Of a DNA stretch of 64,000 bases, positions 1 through 64,000 are shown in pieces (the stretch's first letter is position 1; every line of letters begins with the position of its first letter). Position numbers and translations under genes: made by a program. Source of the DNA: Chelonoidis abingdonii. Lineage: Eukaryota > Chordata > Testudines > Testudinidae. A model generated the notes under the pieces. That model was not told where the DNA came from and did no database searches. It was given only the letters and a program-made list of their open reading frames with translations. Where the stretch lies: contig NC_133778.1 in assembly GCF_003597395.2 (NCBI RefSeq), forward strand, positions 19,435,775 through 19,499,774, written 5' to 3'.

Positions 1-22
1 AAAGTTACCATTAAAGAATTTA

Positions 23-63808
<63,786 letters not shown>

Positions 63809-63935
63809 TAGAGTGACCAGATAGCAAGTGTGAAAAATTGGGACGGGGCGGGTGGTAATAGAAGCCCATCAAAAAAAAAAAAGCACCCCAAATATTGGGA
63901 CTGTCCCTATAAAATCGGGACATCTGGTCACCCTA
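63809..63935. mobile_element. 127-bp TIR mini-element
   Basis: Starts TAGAGTGACCAGATAGC and ends with inverted ATCTGGTCACCCTA, with TA at each edge. The interior has a run of about 12 A (63872-63883) and 'gggactgtccctataaaat'. A typical small sauropsid non-autonomous element, probably Tc1/mariner type. Confidence 0.75.
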
Positions 63936-64000
63936 CCCAAAGACAGGCTGACTGATGAGACAGAGGGAAAAAAAGCCTCAGGGAGCAAGACTGGAAGTTA

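Overview
The window is vertebrate genomic DNA, best read as a non-avian sauropsid and most likely a cryptodiran turtle. The evidence is a tRNA-headed SINE with a CR1-like tail (51537-51716), many CR1 LINE copies, fold-back MITEs of the type common in turtles and crocodilians, and several tyrosine-recombinase retrotransposons. That mobile-element profile is unlike mammals or birds. The taxon is inferred from repeat content, not from a species marker.

The only host gene found is NBEAL1 (neurobeachin-like 1), on the minus strand across the whole window. Twenty-two internal exons, from 61944 down to 38, join with consistent phase into one open frame of about 1141 codons. The frame has no stops, and every exon has AG acceptor and GT donor signals. 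The segment begins close to the protein's N terminus and ends inside the region before the PH-BEACH-WD40 module. It covers an armadillo/HEAT-like N-terminal region, a concanavalin-A-like lectin domain (end of exon 36990-37573 through exon 22086-22389) and the following DUF4704-type helical region. The first exon(s) lie beyond 64000 and the BEACH/WD40 half lies left of position 1. Exons are numbered here in transcription order within the window (w1 to w22).

Almost everything else is intron filled by transposable elements. Intron 7327-14780 holds an hAirpin-rich MITE and DIRS copy 1, which carries an inserted, truncated gypsy-type LTR element. Intron 14871-20527 holds DIRS copy 2 and, on the opposite strand, the remains of a second tyrosine-recombinase element fused to an SGNH-hydrolase region (Ngaro-like). 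Intron 25926-36989 holds an antisense CR1, a decayed gene-like element whose motifs resemble a FEN1/XPG-family nuclease, and a long CR1 into which a MITE and a 1.4-kb terminal-inverted-repeat element have inserted. Intron 52555-58774 holds DIRS copy 3 split by a CR1. All three DIRS copies lie in the same orientation as NBEAL1.

The most promising material for follow-up is the FEN/XPG-like element at about 28.75-30.56 kb, the YR+SGNH element at 18.69-20.36 kb, the three-hairpin MITE family, and a ~107-bp direct repeat shared by two introns. No tRNA or rRNA genes, CRISPR arrays or promoter of the host gene were found.
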